64,000 nt of DNA from contig NZ_CP085442.1 in assembly GCF_023824195.1 (NCBI RefSeq), positions 3,448,001 to 3,512,000 of the forward strand, given 5' to 3'. The notes under the pieces were generated by a model that saw nothing but the letters and a program-made list of their open reading frames with translations, was not told where the DNA came from and made no database searches. Below are positions 1-8,026 of the stretch, piece by piece (positions within the stretch are counted from its first letter, which is position 1; the number at the start of each line of letters is the position of its first letter). This DNA is from Priestia megaterium (GTDB lineage: Bacteria; Bacillota; Bacilli; Bacillales; Bacillaceae_H). A program made the translations under genes and the position numbers.

Positions 1-96
1 ACGATAAATATAGCCTCCCTTTATAATTACAACCTTTGAATGACATACGACAGTAAATGAGCTTGTTATAAGGGCTTTTATTAAAAAGGAATAACT

Positions 97-121
97 AGAC
101 CTCCTACTGAGGTTTTTTTTA
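97..121 (+). terminator. weak rho-independent terminator
   Basis: A short stem (about 5-7 bp, ACCTC/GAGGT core) with a 5-nt loop is followed by eight T residues on the + strand. It probably ends a gene lying left of the window. The stem is short, so confidence is limited. Bases 1-96 show no gene. Confidence 0.35.
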
Positions 122-164
122 TGCACTCCTAAACATTTGTTTTAATATTAAACTTAAAATAAAA

Positions 165-192
165 CATCTCCCGTAACTAGAGTCAGGAGATG
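165..192 (-). terminator. terminator of the small gene at 225-353
   Basis: The inverted repeat CATCTCC...GGAGATG has a 14-nt loop and, read leftwards, is followed by TTTTATTTT. It sits 33 bp past the stop of the 42-residue membrane protein and would end the leftward two-gene unit. Confidence 0.55.
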
Positions 193-224
193 ATATTATA
201 AACGTTGAGTCCATTAGCGTTTTC

Positions 225-353
225 TTACTTTCTATTCTGTTTCTCAAGTAATTCAATGAATCTATCATTTTGTTTGACAATCGTTCTTAGCTTTGCTTCT
301 AACGAACACAAAGGGATAAAAACGGCTATAAATCCTATAACGCCATAAAACAT
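225..353 (-). CDS. small single-span membrane protein, 42 aa
   Basis: A 42-residue protein with a hydrophobic N-terminal half (FYGVIGFIAVFIPLCS) and a charged, possibly coiled C-terminal half (KQNDRFIELLEKQNRK). The start ATG has a GGGGAG ribosome site 9 nt upstream, and a terminator follows. It lies 42 bp downstream of the ABM-domain gene on the same strand, so the two are probably co-transcribed. Small one-span proteins with an N-terminal anchor and short helical tail are common in Bacillaceae, but I do not recognise this family and assign no function. Confidence 0.6.
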   Translation of the reverse strand: MFYGVIGFIAVFIPLCSLEAKLRTIVKQNDRFIELLEKQNRK

Positions 354-395
354 AACGGCTTCTCCCCTTTTTTAAAGCAATCAACCATATACGCC

Positions 396-722
396 TTACA
401 TCTCAAAAAAGCTATGTCTCTCCACTTTACAAACCCGAAGCGAAAACTTTTGATACCATTCTGTTTTCCCTTTGTGCTGTGCTGCGCGATGGGCTGAGTT
501 TTCTTTCCATATTTTGATTGATTCTAAGGAATCCCAGTATGAAACGGTAATGCCTAAGTCTTGATCTCTGGCACTTTCTATTCCTAAAAAGCCTTTTTGT
601 TTAGATGCAAGCTCTACCATTTTGTCTGCCATTATTCCATAACCCTTCTCACCTTCCGTTCTTTCAGAAGCAAAAATAACGGCATAATAAGGCGGTTCGG
701 GGGTTTTAGCGATTCCAGCCAT
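396..722 (-). CDS. antibiotic biosynthesis monooxygenase-like (ABM, YqjZ-type) protein
   Basis: This 108-residue protein has the layout of the small ABM/dimeric alpha-beta-barrel family. An N-terminal beta strand (YYAVIFASE) leads to a helix and GFLGIESARD, then a VSYWDSLESIKIWK strand-helix. An HRAAQHKG-WY segment and a conserved RVCKVER tail follow. The tail pattern resembles B. subtilis YqjZ. Family members are heme- or quinol-related oxygenases, or ligand-binding proteins of unknown role; the substrate cannot be inferred here. The ribosome site GGAGG is well placed before the ATG. It probably heads a two-gene unit with the small membrane protein at 225-353. Confidence 0.75.
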   Translation of the reverse strand: MAGIAKTPEPPYYAVIFASERTEGEKGYGIMADKMVELASKQKGFLGIESARDQDLGITVSYWDSLESIKIWKENSAHRAAQHKGKTEWYQKFSLRVCKVERHSFFEM

Positions 723-947
723 ATTGATTTCCTCCTTTAGAAGTCAAATTAATAGTAAAAAAGTATAAGTGCATGGTTATTTGTTTGTTTTTTCTTTTAA
801 CACTATTTTTATAAATTCCATTATAATACTTTTTTTAGTTTATCTACACGAAATGTAACATTTAATAGTATATAAAGATAAATATTCCATTTATGTGATA
901 TAGTCTTTTATATGCAAGTAATAAACAAATAGAAATGAAGTTTCAAC

Positions 948-1772
948 ATGAGGAACATAAGCAAGGTAACAACAGGGACCATTATGATAGCTTTGGCGCT
1001 TGGATTAATGGGGTGCAGTCCCACGCGTTCAAGCAATGAAAGCATAGATGGAAGTGAGGCAAAAAAAGAGCTAGCCATAGAGCTGAAATTCCTGCAAAAC
1101 GAGTCCGAACGCTTAATCAACAAAGACGGAAAGATAGAAGATAAAACGTTTCAAAGCTATAAAAATGATTTTAACTTGCTGTCTGCGTCTATTAATAGTA
1201 CGTCAAAAGTAAAAACACAAAGTGATAGCGAGCTAAAAGAAAGCATAGCGCACTTAGCAAAAGACGTAGATACTTTAACAGAAAAAGAGTATGTAAAATC
1301 CTATAAAAAATTTAATTCAAGTAAGACTATCTATGAAGTTACGCTCATGAACAATATGCATGATATTATAGATGCAACAAAAGATTGGGATGAAGACCAT
1401 AACGAGTTGGCCTTATTTGATAATAAACATATGCGTTCTTCTAAAGCACAAATAAAAAAAGATATGGGACCTGCGATTGATCATATTAACACCCTATCTA
1501 AATATAAAATAGAGCTTATGCAAGATGAAATCCAAAAACATCGTGACAGTTATACAAAACTGCAGCTCGAACAATTAAAAAAAGCCACTCATAATTTTGA
1601 TTTGTCTTTAGACAACCAAATTAAATCTATTCAAGCTTATGAACCTATAGGTGAAGATTATAGTGTAAGTAGAGACTTTAGCTATAAAGCATCTGAAAAG
1701 TATACCAATGCCTGTGTGTACATTACCGACTTTGAATCTAATTTAGGAATTGCAAAAGCCGGTGATTTTTAA
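948..1772 (+). CDS. putative lipoprotein, 274 aa
   Basis: The N-terminus has a basic start, a hydrophobic stretch (TGTIMIALALGL) and the lipobox LMGC, so Cys23 is the predicted lipid-modified residue and the mature protein is anchored outside the membrane. The rest is hydrophilic and strongly helical, rich in Lys, Glu and Asp, with heptad-like segments (residues about 40-110 and 160-230) and no recognised catalytic motif. The ribosome site is weak, but the lipobox supports this start. It stands alone, with a perfect terminator at the stop codon. Function unknown. Confidence 0.75.
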   Translation: MRNISKVTTGTIMIALALGLMGCSPTRSSNESIDGSEAKKELAIELKFLQNESERLINKDGKIEDKTFQSYKNDFNLLSASINSTSKVKTQSDSELKESIAHLAKDVDTLTEKEYVKSYKKFNSSKTIYEVTLMNNMHDIIDATKDWDEDHNELALFDNKHMRSSKAQIKKDMGPAIDHINTLSKYKIELMQDEIQKHRDSYTKLQLEQLKKATHNFDLSLDNQIKSIQAYEPIGEDYSVSRDFSYKASEKYTNACVYITDFESNLGIAKAGDF

Positions 1773-1808
1773 AAAAGCTCTCTAAAAGTACTTTTAGAGA
1801 GCTTTTTT
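1771..1808 (+). terminator. strong terminator after lipoprotein gene
   Basis: A perfect 18-bp inverted repeat with a 2-nt centre ends in six T residues, directly after the stop codon. The A-rich left arm makes it usable in both directions. Confidence 0.9.
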
Positions 1809-2059
1809 GCTGTATTCATTACAAACGCGAGTTCTTTATTTCTAACGTTCTATAAATATTTGCTTCTCATGAGCCAGATAAACGTCGCGTATACCTTAGG
1901 AATATCGGGGTTATATTTCATAAATAATAACCAAAATAAGGGTTTTAAAAGAGCTTTATAGCTCATTTATCGCGTAAAGAAACCTTATTATTTGATACAT
2001 CAACTAATAAAGAGTAAAGTTTTTCTATAATAAAGATTAAAAGCGAAAGGATGAGTAAG

Positions 2060-2926
2060 ATGTTTAAAGACGGTTATGTGAAAGTGAATGATGTAAACCT
2101 TCATTACGTAACAAAAGGTGAAGGCGAGCTTATGCTATTTTTACACGGATTCCCTTACTTTTGGTATACGTGGCACCATCAGTTAGAAGAGTTTTCTAAA
2201 GATTATCGCGTGGTAGCTGTAGATATGCGAGGCTATAACTTATCAGATAAGCCAGAAGAAATTTCTTCTTACAGCATGCCCCTTCTAATGGAAGATGTAA
2301 AACAGTTAATTGAAGCATTTGGTGAAAAAGAGTGTGTGTTAGTGGCACATGATTGGGGCGGTGCTGTTGCATGGGCATTTGCTTATACATATCCCCAGTA
2401 TGTCAAAAAATTAGTGATGTTTGATGCACCGCATCCTTACACATTTATAAGAGAGCTTGCTGAAAATCCTGCTCAACGAGAAGCAAGCAGCTATATGAGC
2501 TTTTTCCAACAGCCAAATTCTCAAGATGAGTTACTAGCGAATAATAGTGAAAAACTAAGAAAAATGCTGACGGAGCCCGGCATTAAAAAAGGCTATTTAA
2601 CAAAAGAAGAAGAAGCTAAATATGTAGAGGCGTGGAACCAGCCTAATGCGATGAAATCCATGCTTAACTACTACCGTGCGTCTTCTCTTTATCCATTTGA
2701 AGAGCGCGTTCATAAACCTGTGGTACTGCCGCATAAAGTGTTCCAATCTCCAACTTTAATTGTGTGGGGAAATGCGGATGAAGCTTTTGAAAACAGTAAT
2801 TTAGACGGCATTGAAGAGTACGTTCCAAACGTAACGATTCATCGCTTAGACGGTGTAGGACATGCTCCTCAACATGAGCAGCCAGAAAAAGTGAACGGAT
2901 TTATGAGAGAGTTTTTAAGCAAATAA
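2060..2926 (+). CDS. alpha/beta hydrolase, epoxide hydrolase type
   Basis: A soluble alpha/beta-hydrolase of about 288 residues. It has the oxyanion motif HGFP, the nucleophile elbow HDWGG and a C-terminal catalytic GVGHAPQHE histidine. An aspartate nucleophile in the elbow points to epoxide hydrolase or dehalogenase chemistry rather than serine esterase chemistry. Long stretches (LMLFLHGFP, MRGYNLS, NLDGIEEYVPN) recall the characterised B. megaterium epoxide hydrolase. Epoxide hydrolases add water across epoxides through a covalent ester to the Asp. I chose the ATG at 2060 because AAGGA lies 8 nt upstream; an ATG at 2051 is possible but too close to it. The gene stands alone with its own terminator. 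Confidence 0.8.
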   Translation: MFKDGYVKVNDVNLHYVTKGEGELMLFLHGFPYFWYTWHHQLEEFSKDYRVVAVDMRGYNLSDKPEEISSYSMPLLMEDVKQLIEAFGEKECVLVAHDWGGAVAWAFAYTYPQYVKKLVMFDAPHPYTFIRELAENPAQREASSYMSFFQQPNSQDELLANNSEKLRKMLTEPGIKKGYLTKEEEAKYVEAWNQPNAMKSMLNYYRASSLYPFEERVHKPVVLPHKVFQSPTLIVWGNADEAFENSNLDGIEEYVPNVTIHRLDGVGHAPQHEQPEKVNGFMREFLSK

Positions 2927-2933
2927 ACTAGAG

Positions 2934-2977
2934 AAAGACTGCAGAATACGGTATACAGCCGCTTTGCAGTCTTTTTT
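2934..2977 (+). terminator. terminator after epoxide hydrolase
   Basis: AAAGACTGCA pairs with TGCAGTCTTT around a 21-nt loop and is followed by a T run; it begins 8 bp after the stop codon. Confidence 0.75.
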
Positions 2978-3159
2978 ATGAATGGTAAAAGCTAATCCAA
3001 TCTTTTTTTACATTATTGGTTTATTTTTCAATGTTTTAACAGGTGTACACCGGGTATAAATTTCACTGTACAGATGCAGTCCCCCCAAAGGAACATGTAC
3101 ATTTCTTTCTTACTTACCCTTTTTGGAGCTCTCTTTTTGGAGGGTTCTTTTTTACGGTT

Positions 3160-4623
3160 TTATTCTTTCCCTATCGGAAGAACAATCTTAAACAGTGCTC
3201 CTCCCGTCTCCTTATTATCGGCTGTGATGCTTCCTCCATGGTTTTTCACAATGGAATGAGCAATATAAAGACCTAGCCCTAAGTTTCCGTGGCCGCTTGT
3301 TCTCGACGCATCTTCTCTGTAAAACTTTTTAAACAGCTGCTCTTTGTTCGATAACGTAAATCCAGGACCCGTATCATGTATTTCAAAGATTACTTCATTA
3401 TGATAAATCATGGTATTCCAAGCTATCTCCCCTCGTTCAGGCGTGTACCGAATACAGTTTGTAATGATATTATCTAATACTTGAGAAATGCGCTGAGGAT
3501 CTCCGTAAAATTGGGTTGACGCTTCTGTTTCACTAATTGAAGATACAAATGCAATTTCTTTTTTTTGACATAAAAGCTGAAATTCGTTTGCTTTTTCATG
3601 AACAAATGTGTTGATATCAATGGGCTCACTCTTTACGGTAAAGCCCGGATTTTCTATAACAGATACTTCTTGCAGCTGATTTAATAGTTGAATAGAACGC
3701 TGTGTATTTATGTAGATGGTATGTAAATATCTATCGAGCCTCTCTGGATCCTTTTTGCTTCCTTCTACTAAAATCTCCGTATGACCATGGATAATCGTAA
3801 GAGGCGTTCTTAAATCATGCGCAATCGCAGCGGTCATATCTTTGCGGTCTTCTTCTAGCTGCCACTGTTTAGATAGCGATTGCTTTAATTCTTTTCTCAT
3901 TTCTTCAAAGGCATGCAGCAGCTGACTTAATTCTTTGGCGTCTTGAGTTACAGACAGCGAAAAATCCAAATTATTATGCTGAATGTTTTTTGCAGCGGTC
4001 ATCAGCTCATTAAAAGGTCGTTCAATTTTTTTACTAAATCTTCTTCCAAATAAATAAGCAAACAAGTAAAAGTAAAGAAACGGACTGGCTAACGATAAAA
4101 ACGTTACAAGCACAACCATCCATTTAATATTTGGGTTAGTAGAAGCCATATTTAATTGATATCTTAATGCAATGGCTCCATTTACTTCGTCTTTTGAATT
4201 AAAAAGCGGATAGACTTTTATAATATATTTACCTGCATGGATATTCGTATTGACCTGAGAATAAAAATCACGTTTGCTCTTAATATATGAAGTGGACATG
4301 GAGCCATACACGATTTGTCCTTCTTTATTTATAATTTGATAATCCATTCCTTCTAGCGGAACAACAGATTCTACTTGGCTTTTGGCACTTTTAGAAAGAA
4401 GCGCATCTTCCTTTTCGTTCACAAACTGGATAATTTCCGGAATTTTCTTTTCGTAATAATTGGCGGGATTCAGTGCTCCGGGCATAAAAAACCAGTTCAC
4501 TGTGATGACAATTCCCCACGTTAAAAGCGTAGCGAGCAAGCTATATAGCAAAATCAAATGAAAAGATAAAACAAACTGAGCCTTTAACGTTGCTCGGTGC
4601 ATCCATTTTTTTATTTTACCCAT
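3160..4623 (-). CDS. sensor histidine kinase of resistance/immunity-type ABC operon
   Basis: A membrane histidine kinase of about 487 residues. Two transmembrane segments (about 23-50 and 170-198 in the long form) flank an extracytoplasmic region of about 120 residues. HAMP-like linker, the HisKA motif AHDLRTPLT (phospho-acceptor His) and an HATPase domain with an N box (NCIRYTPE), DTGPGF and GLGLYIAH follow. It presumably senses a peptide or envelope signal and phosphorylates the regulator encoded just upstream. The ATG at 4623 overlaps the regulator's end by 13 bp; a TTG at 4641 is an alternative. It is the last gene of the five-gene leftward operon 7632-3160. Confidence 0.88.
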   Translation of the reverse strand: MGKIKKWMHRATLKAQFVLSFHLILLYSLLATLLTWGIVITVNWFFMPGALNPANYYEKKIPEIIQFVNEKEDALLSKSAKSQVESVVPLEGMDYQIINKEGQIVYGSMSTSYIKSKRDFYSQVNTNIHAGKYIIKVYPLFNSKDEVNGAIALRYQLNMASTNPNIKWMVVLVTFLSLASPFLYFYLFAYLFGRRFSKKIERPFNELMTAAKNIQHNNLDFSLSVTQDAKELSQLLHAFEEMRKELKQSLSKQWQLEEDRKDMTAAIAHDLRTPLTIIHGHTEILVEGSKKDPERLDRYLHTIYINTQRSIQLLNQLQEVSVIENPGFTVKSEPIDINTFVHEKANEFQLLCQKKEIAFVSSISETEASTQFYGDPQRISQVLDNIITNCIRYTPERGEIAWNTMIYHNEVIFEIHDTGPGFTLSNKEQLFKKFYREDASRTSGHGNLGLGLYIAHSIVKNHGGSITADNKETGGALFKIVLPIGKE

Positions 4624-5288
4624 TTGTAGCCAATGCCCCAAACGGTCGAGATATAAGGTGTTTCGTCATATTTTAATAGTTTTGCTCTAATTTTTTTCAC
4701 GTGTTCTGTAATAGTAGACGAATCTCCTTCCGCGTCGTAGCCCCAAACTTTTTCATACAGCTGCTCACGTGTAAAAACCTGTCCTGGATGAAGAGCTAAA
4801 AAATGAAGAATCTCAAATTCTCTCGAAGTAAACGGAATCACTTCATTGTTATGTAAAATTTGATAGCCATTTAAATCAATGGTTAACTCTCCAAAATGAA
4901 GCCTGTTATAGGAGTTACTGCTAATTCTCTGTTCTCGGCGCAGATGGGCATAAATCCGGGCTTTTAGTTCCTTCATGCTAAAAGGTTTAACTAAATAATC
5001 ATCTCCACCCACTAATAGTCCTTTTACCCGGTCCTGCTCCGTTTGTTTGGCGCTTAAAAAGATAATGGGGCATGATATGCTTTTTCGGATCAGTTCACAA
5101 AGAGCAAAGCCGTCCATGCCTGGCATCATTACGTCCAGCACAATTAAGTCTGGATTTATTTTTAACTTTTTTAGCGCTTCCTGCCCTTCGTAAGCGAACA
5201 GCACCTCATATCCTTCATCCTGCAGCGCATCTTTCATAAATGAAATAATGTCTTTTTCGTCGTCTACTAGTAAAATTGTTTGCTTCAT
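4611..5288 (-). CDS. OmpR-family response regulator
   Basis: A 225-residue regulator. The receiver domain (about 1-120) has the acidic pair VDDEKD, the phospho-acceptor Asp in VLDVMMPGMDG and the conserved Lys in LVKPFS. The winged-helix DNA-binding domain (about 130-225) has FTSREFEIL, the recognition region SSTITEHVKKIRAKL and GIGYKW. It sits 8 bp after the second permease and overlaps the kinase, so it is translationally coupled to it. It probably activates the ABC genes ahead of it; the repeats at 7666-7693 are candidate binding sites. Confidence 0.92.
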   Translation of the reverse strand: MKQTILLVDDEKDIISFMKDALQDEGYEVLFAYEGQEALKKLKINPDLIVLDVMMPGMDGFALCELIRKSISCPIIFLSAKQTEQDRVKGLLVGGDDYLVKPFSMKELKARIYAHLRREQRISSNSYNRLHFGELTIDLNGYQILHNNEVIPFTSREFEILHFLALHPGQVFTREQLYEKVWGYDAEGDSSTITEHVKKIRAKLLKYDETPYISTVWGIGYKWVK

Positions 5289-5295
5289 CTCCAGC

Positions 5296-6066
5296 TCACC
5301 CTACCCATTCTTTCTTTTTCCATACGAATAGGTTTATTATAAGGCTAATGAGTAAAATTGGAAATAATAGGTTTACTAAAAATTCAGAGTTTGAACTGCT
5401 CAATTCATGAAAAACAGAATCAGTTACGGAGAAAAAGAAGCTTAGTTTATCCGAAACATAAACACTTCCAATTAAAGCACCAATGGTTGCCACGTAAGAT
5501 AAAATAGAGTTAGGCATTAGAATACTCATGATGCTGGCGATACTAATTACCGCTATAAAGATACAAAAACAAATGCCGTAAAATTTTAGCGAATATAGTA
5601 ACGCCCCTAAAGTCCCTAGCGTATGTCCGCCTAAAAACGTTGTTTCATTCACGTGAGGCATAGCTACTTTTCCAAGGCACGTCCCCACTACCCAAGTAAT
5701 ACAAAGAATAAAAAAAACTAGCAAACATTGAACGGTCCATTTCACAAAAAACAGCTTCAAACGATGATGCGGTCGAATTAATACCATGCGCAAAGCTCCC
5801 GACGTGTACTCGCCGTTAAAACTATCTGCAACAAACATAGGAATGACAATAAACGTAATAACAAACGACAGCTCTCGAAGAAATAAAGGTGCGGAATTTA
5901 AAGAATCAATTTTTACGTCATGGTCTGCATCAAAAAAAGAAATACCTCCCATTTGAAATAAAAAGAGCCAAATAACAGCAAGTAACCCTGCGTACACGGC
6001 TAATACAGCCGCTGTCTTTTTTCGTTTAAACGTTCGCTCTAATTCACTGATAAAAAGTCCTGTCAT
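5296..6066 (-). CDS. ABC-2 type permease (LanEG/BcrB-like)
   Basis: A 256-residue membrane protein with about six hydrophobic segments and the typical start of lantibiotic-immunity permeases: a short cytosolic helix (ELERTFKRKKT) before the first span, then the conserved F(N)GEYTSGALRMVLIRP loop after the second. It would pair with the neighbouring permease and the ATPase to expel or clear a membrane-active compound. A GGAG ribosome site precedes the ATG. The gene starts 16 bp after the first permease. Confidence 0.82.
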   Translation of the reverse strand: MTGLFISELERTFKRKKTAAVLAVYAGLLAVIWLFLFQMGGISFFDADHDVKIDSLNSAPLFLRELSFVITFIVIPMFVADSFNGEYTSGALRMVLIRPHHRLKLFFVKWTVQCLLVFFILCITWVVGTCLGKVAMPHVNETTFLGGHTLGTLGALLYSLKFYGICFCIFIAVISIASIMSILMPNSILSYVATIGALIGSVYVSDKLSFFFSVTDSVFHELSSSNSEFLVNLLFPILLISLIINLFVWKKKEWVG

Positions 6067-6082
6067 AATTTCTTCTCTCCTT

Positions 6083-6910
6083 TTATAGAAATGATTCTTT
6101 TTTTCGAATAGCTAAATACGTTAAACCGCTAAAGAATAGAACATAAAACCCTAAAACGCCGAAATTCCAGCCTACAAACTGCGGTTTTTCTGCCATCATG
6201 ACTGTGATCCCCTGCCATTGAATCATCGGTACGGAAGTAAAAAACAGCTGTCCAAAGAGCTCTTCACTCATCCACTGCTTAAACCCTGTTAATAAAGTCG
6301 GATACGAAAGCGAGATTAGTATAAAAGCAACACCAATTCCAACAGCCGTAGTAGCCGTTTTGCTGATGACAGAGATAAAAAACAGCACACAGCATATCGC
6401 AACAGTCGTTAAATAGGCATATCCATAGAATGAAAGATTATATAGCAGCGCTTCTTTTATGTTGAAAGCATGACTGTGATAAAACACAAAGTAGGTTTGC
6501 GGATGTTCAAACATCAGAAAGCCTATCGCATAGCTCATGCAGAAATACGTAATAAAAAACAGTAAATTAAACAGCAGAATCACTGCGGCTTTCGCTATGA
6601 TGATTTCTTTAAACGAATACGATCGTATCATAACCATTCGCAGCTGTCCCGATCTGTACTCTCCGGTAACAACGAGCGTAATAAAAACTAAGAACATCGC
6701 ATTAAAAACGGTAAATAACATTTCGGCTAAGCTTAGTACAGGAAAGTTTCCCGCAAACGTATACTGTGGTAAATCGACTGTAACTGTTCCATTTTGTTTT
6801 TGGAGATAAGAAGAAGCAACTAACAGCACCACCGGCACTAATAGAAAGGTCAGCCACGCCACTTTTCTTTTCCAGAGTCTTTCCCACTCCGCTACTAACA
6901 GCTCCTTCAT
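6083..6910 (-). CDS. ABC-2 type permease (LanEG/BcrB-like)
   Basis: A 275-residue permease with about six spans. It is related in plan to its downstream neighbour: VAEWERLWKRK before the first span and VTGEYRSGQLRMVMIRS after the second. Its start overlaps the ATPase stop codon as ATGA, implying translational coupling. With the ATPase and second permease it forms an exporter typical of bacitracin/lantibiotic self-protection or stress systems. The compound exported cannot be read from the sequence. Confidence 0.82.
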   Translation of the reverse strand: MKELLVAEWERLWKRKVAWLTFLLVPVVLLVASSYLQKQNGTVTVDLPQYTFAGNFPVLSLAEMLFTVFNAMFLVFITLVVTGEYRSGQLRMVMIRSYSFKEIIIAKAAVILLFNLLFFITYFCMSYAIGFLMFEHPQTYFVFYHSHAFNIKEALLYNLSFYGYAYLTTVAICCVLFFISVISKTATTAVGIGVAFILISLSYPTLLTGFKQWMSEELFGQLFFTSVPMIQWQGITVMMAEKPQFVGWNFGVLGFYVLFFSGLTYLAIRKKESFL

Positions 6911-7632
6911 TGTGACACCAGCTCTACAAACGCATCTTCAAGATTTTTACCGGATGCTAACTGATCCAAAGCCCCGTCCCACATTAACTCTCCTTCTCTC
7001 ATCACGACAATTTGATCACATACTCGCTGTAATTCATCCAGCAAATGACTAGAAATCAGAATCGTTTTGTTATAGTCGCGTTTTAAGGTAAAAAGCAGCT
7101 CGCGGAGTTCACGTACGCCCATTGGATCTAAGCCGTTGGCCGGCTCATCTAGTATCAACAAGTCCGGGTTACCTAAGAGCGCTTGGGCAATTCCAAGTCT
7201 TTGCTTCATCCCAAGAGAATACGTTCGAACTTTATCGTTTTCTCTGCCCGTTAACCCCACGATATCAAGCACTTCTTTTACTCTTTGTTGCCTTTCTTGT
7301 TTTGTGTGAAATGAATGCAGGCGAGCTAAATTCGTTAGATTTTCTTTTCCCGTCATATAAGGAAAAAAGATGGGCGACTCTACAATTGCGCCAACGCTTT
7401 GCATCGCTTCTTTTCTTTGTGAAAGAATATGTTTATTATTAATAAAAACTTCTCCCGAGGTTGGTTTAATCAACCCCGTCAGCAAACGAATCAAAGTCGT
7501 TTTACCAGCTCCGTTTGGTCCTAACAGTCCGCATATTTCCCCTTCGTTAATTTGAAACGATACTTCTTTCACTAAGTGACGACGTCTTACTTTTTTTGAA
7601 ACGCTTCTTACATCTAAAATGATATTTTTCAT
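6907..7632 (-). CDS. ABC transporter ATP-binding protein (BcrA/LanF-like)
   Basis: A 241-residue nucleotide-binding subunit with Walker A GPNGAGKTT, Q-loop region (IVESPIFFPYMTG), signature SLGMKQRLG, Walker B LLILDEPANGLDP and the H-loop SSHLLDEL. The NLTNLARLHS and EGELMWDG features are typical of the BcrA group. It energises the two permeases encoded next, and heads the operon that ends with the two-component system. The ribosome site GGGGGG is buried in a 12-bp hairpin immediately before the start codon, suggesting control of translation. Confidence 0.9.
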   Translation of the reverse strand: MKNIILDVRSVSKKVRRRHLVKEVSFQINEGEICGLLGPNGAGKTTLIRLLTGLIKPTSGEVFINNKHILSQRKEAMQSVGAIVESPIFFPYMTGKENLTNLARLHSFHTKQERQQRVKEVLDIVGLTGRENDKVRTYSLGMKQRLGIAQALLGNPDLLILDEPANGLDPMGVRELRELLFTLKRDYNKTILISSHLLDELQRVCDQIVVMREGELMWDGALDQLASGKNLEDAFVELVSQ

Positions 7633-7635
7633 ATT

Positions 7636-7668
7636 AAATCCCCCCTACACGTAGTATAGGAGGGATTT
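7636..7668 (-). promoter_or_regulatory. hairpin occluding the ATPase ribosome binding site
   Basis: In the leftward transcript, AAATCCCTCCTA pairs with TAGGGGGGATTT (12 bp, one G-U pair, 9-nt loop). The right arm contains the only Shine-Dalgarno sequence for the ATPase, ending 3 nt before its ATG. As RNA this would hide the ribosome site; as DNA it could also be an operator dyad. Confidence 0.6.
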
Positions 7669-7693
7669 ATAAAGAATTTATAAAGTTTATAAA
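7666..7693 (-). promoter_or_regulatory. three TTTATAAA repeats upstream of ABC/TCS operon
   Basis: TTTATAAA occurs at 7666-7673, 7677-7684 and 7686-7693, i.e. with 11- and 9-bp steps. Tandem sites about one helical turn apart are typical of OmpR-family binding, so these may be bound by the operon's own regulator; they also offer several -10-like boxes. No good -35 is seen. Confidence 0.4.
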
Positions 7694-7695
7694 AA

Positions 7696-7959
7696 TTATC
7701 GTACAGGCTTTTTAGCTACGATATAGGATACCACTGCAAATAAAAGCAAAAATACAGATAAAAACAAATAGCCAGCACCTTCAAAGCCTCTTACCTCTAC
7801 ATAACCAATGTAAAAAAGAACAGCGGCAGCAATAACGGTTAGCATTGAAGGAATCATTCTAATGACCTTGTTCCATTTCATCTCTCTGAACAGCCAAGTT
7901 ACAAGAAGTACAAGTACACCAGGCAGCAGTGCAATCAATAAAGGGGCGCCTATCATCAT
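7696..7959 (-). CDS. small membrane protein, 87 aa, three spans
   Basis: An 87-residue protein with three hydrophobic segments (about 3-22, 35-53 and 61-82) and a short basic tail (AKKPVR). The ribosome site AAAGG sits 9 nt before the ATG. It ends just upstream of the repeats and hairpin that precede the ABC ATPase, so it may be read through into that operon or may be separate. Its plan loosely recalls YesK-like small membrane proteins, but I cannot confirm the family or role. Confidence 0.6.
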   Translation of the reverse strand: MMIGAPLLIALLPGVLVLLVTWLFREMKWNKVIRMIPSMLTVIAAAVLFYIGYVEVRGFEGAGYLFLSVFLLLFAVVSYIVAKKPVR

Positions 7960-8026
7960 AATCTATCAACCTTTCAAGATATCTGTTATTGATTAACATA
8001 TACAGAAAAATATTTAAGTGCTGTGT

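Noticed and set aside
908..1123. 71-residue frame antisense to the lipoprotein start
   Set aside because: Overlaps a signal peptide with a clear lipobox; no ribosome site.
3043..3276. Possible + strand small membrane proteins overlapping the kinase 3' end
   Set aside because: They lie mostly antisense to the conserved C-terminus of the histidine kinase and have no ribosome site.
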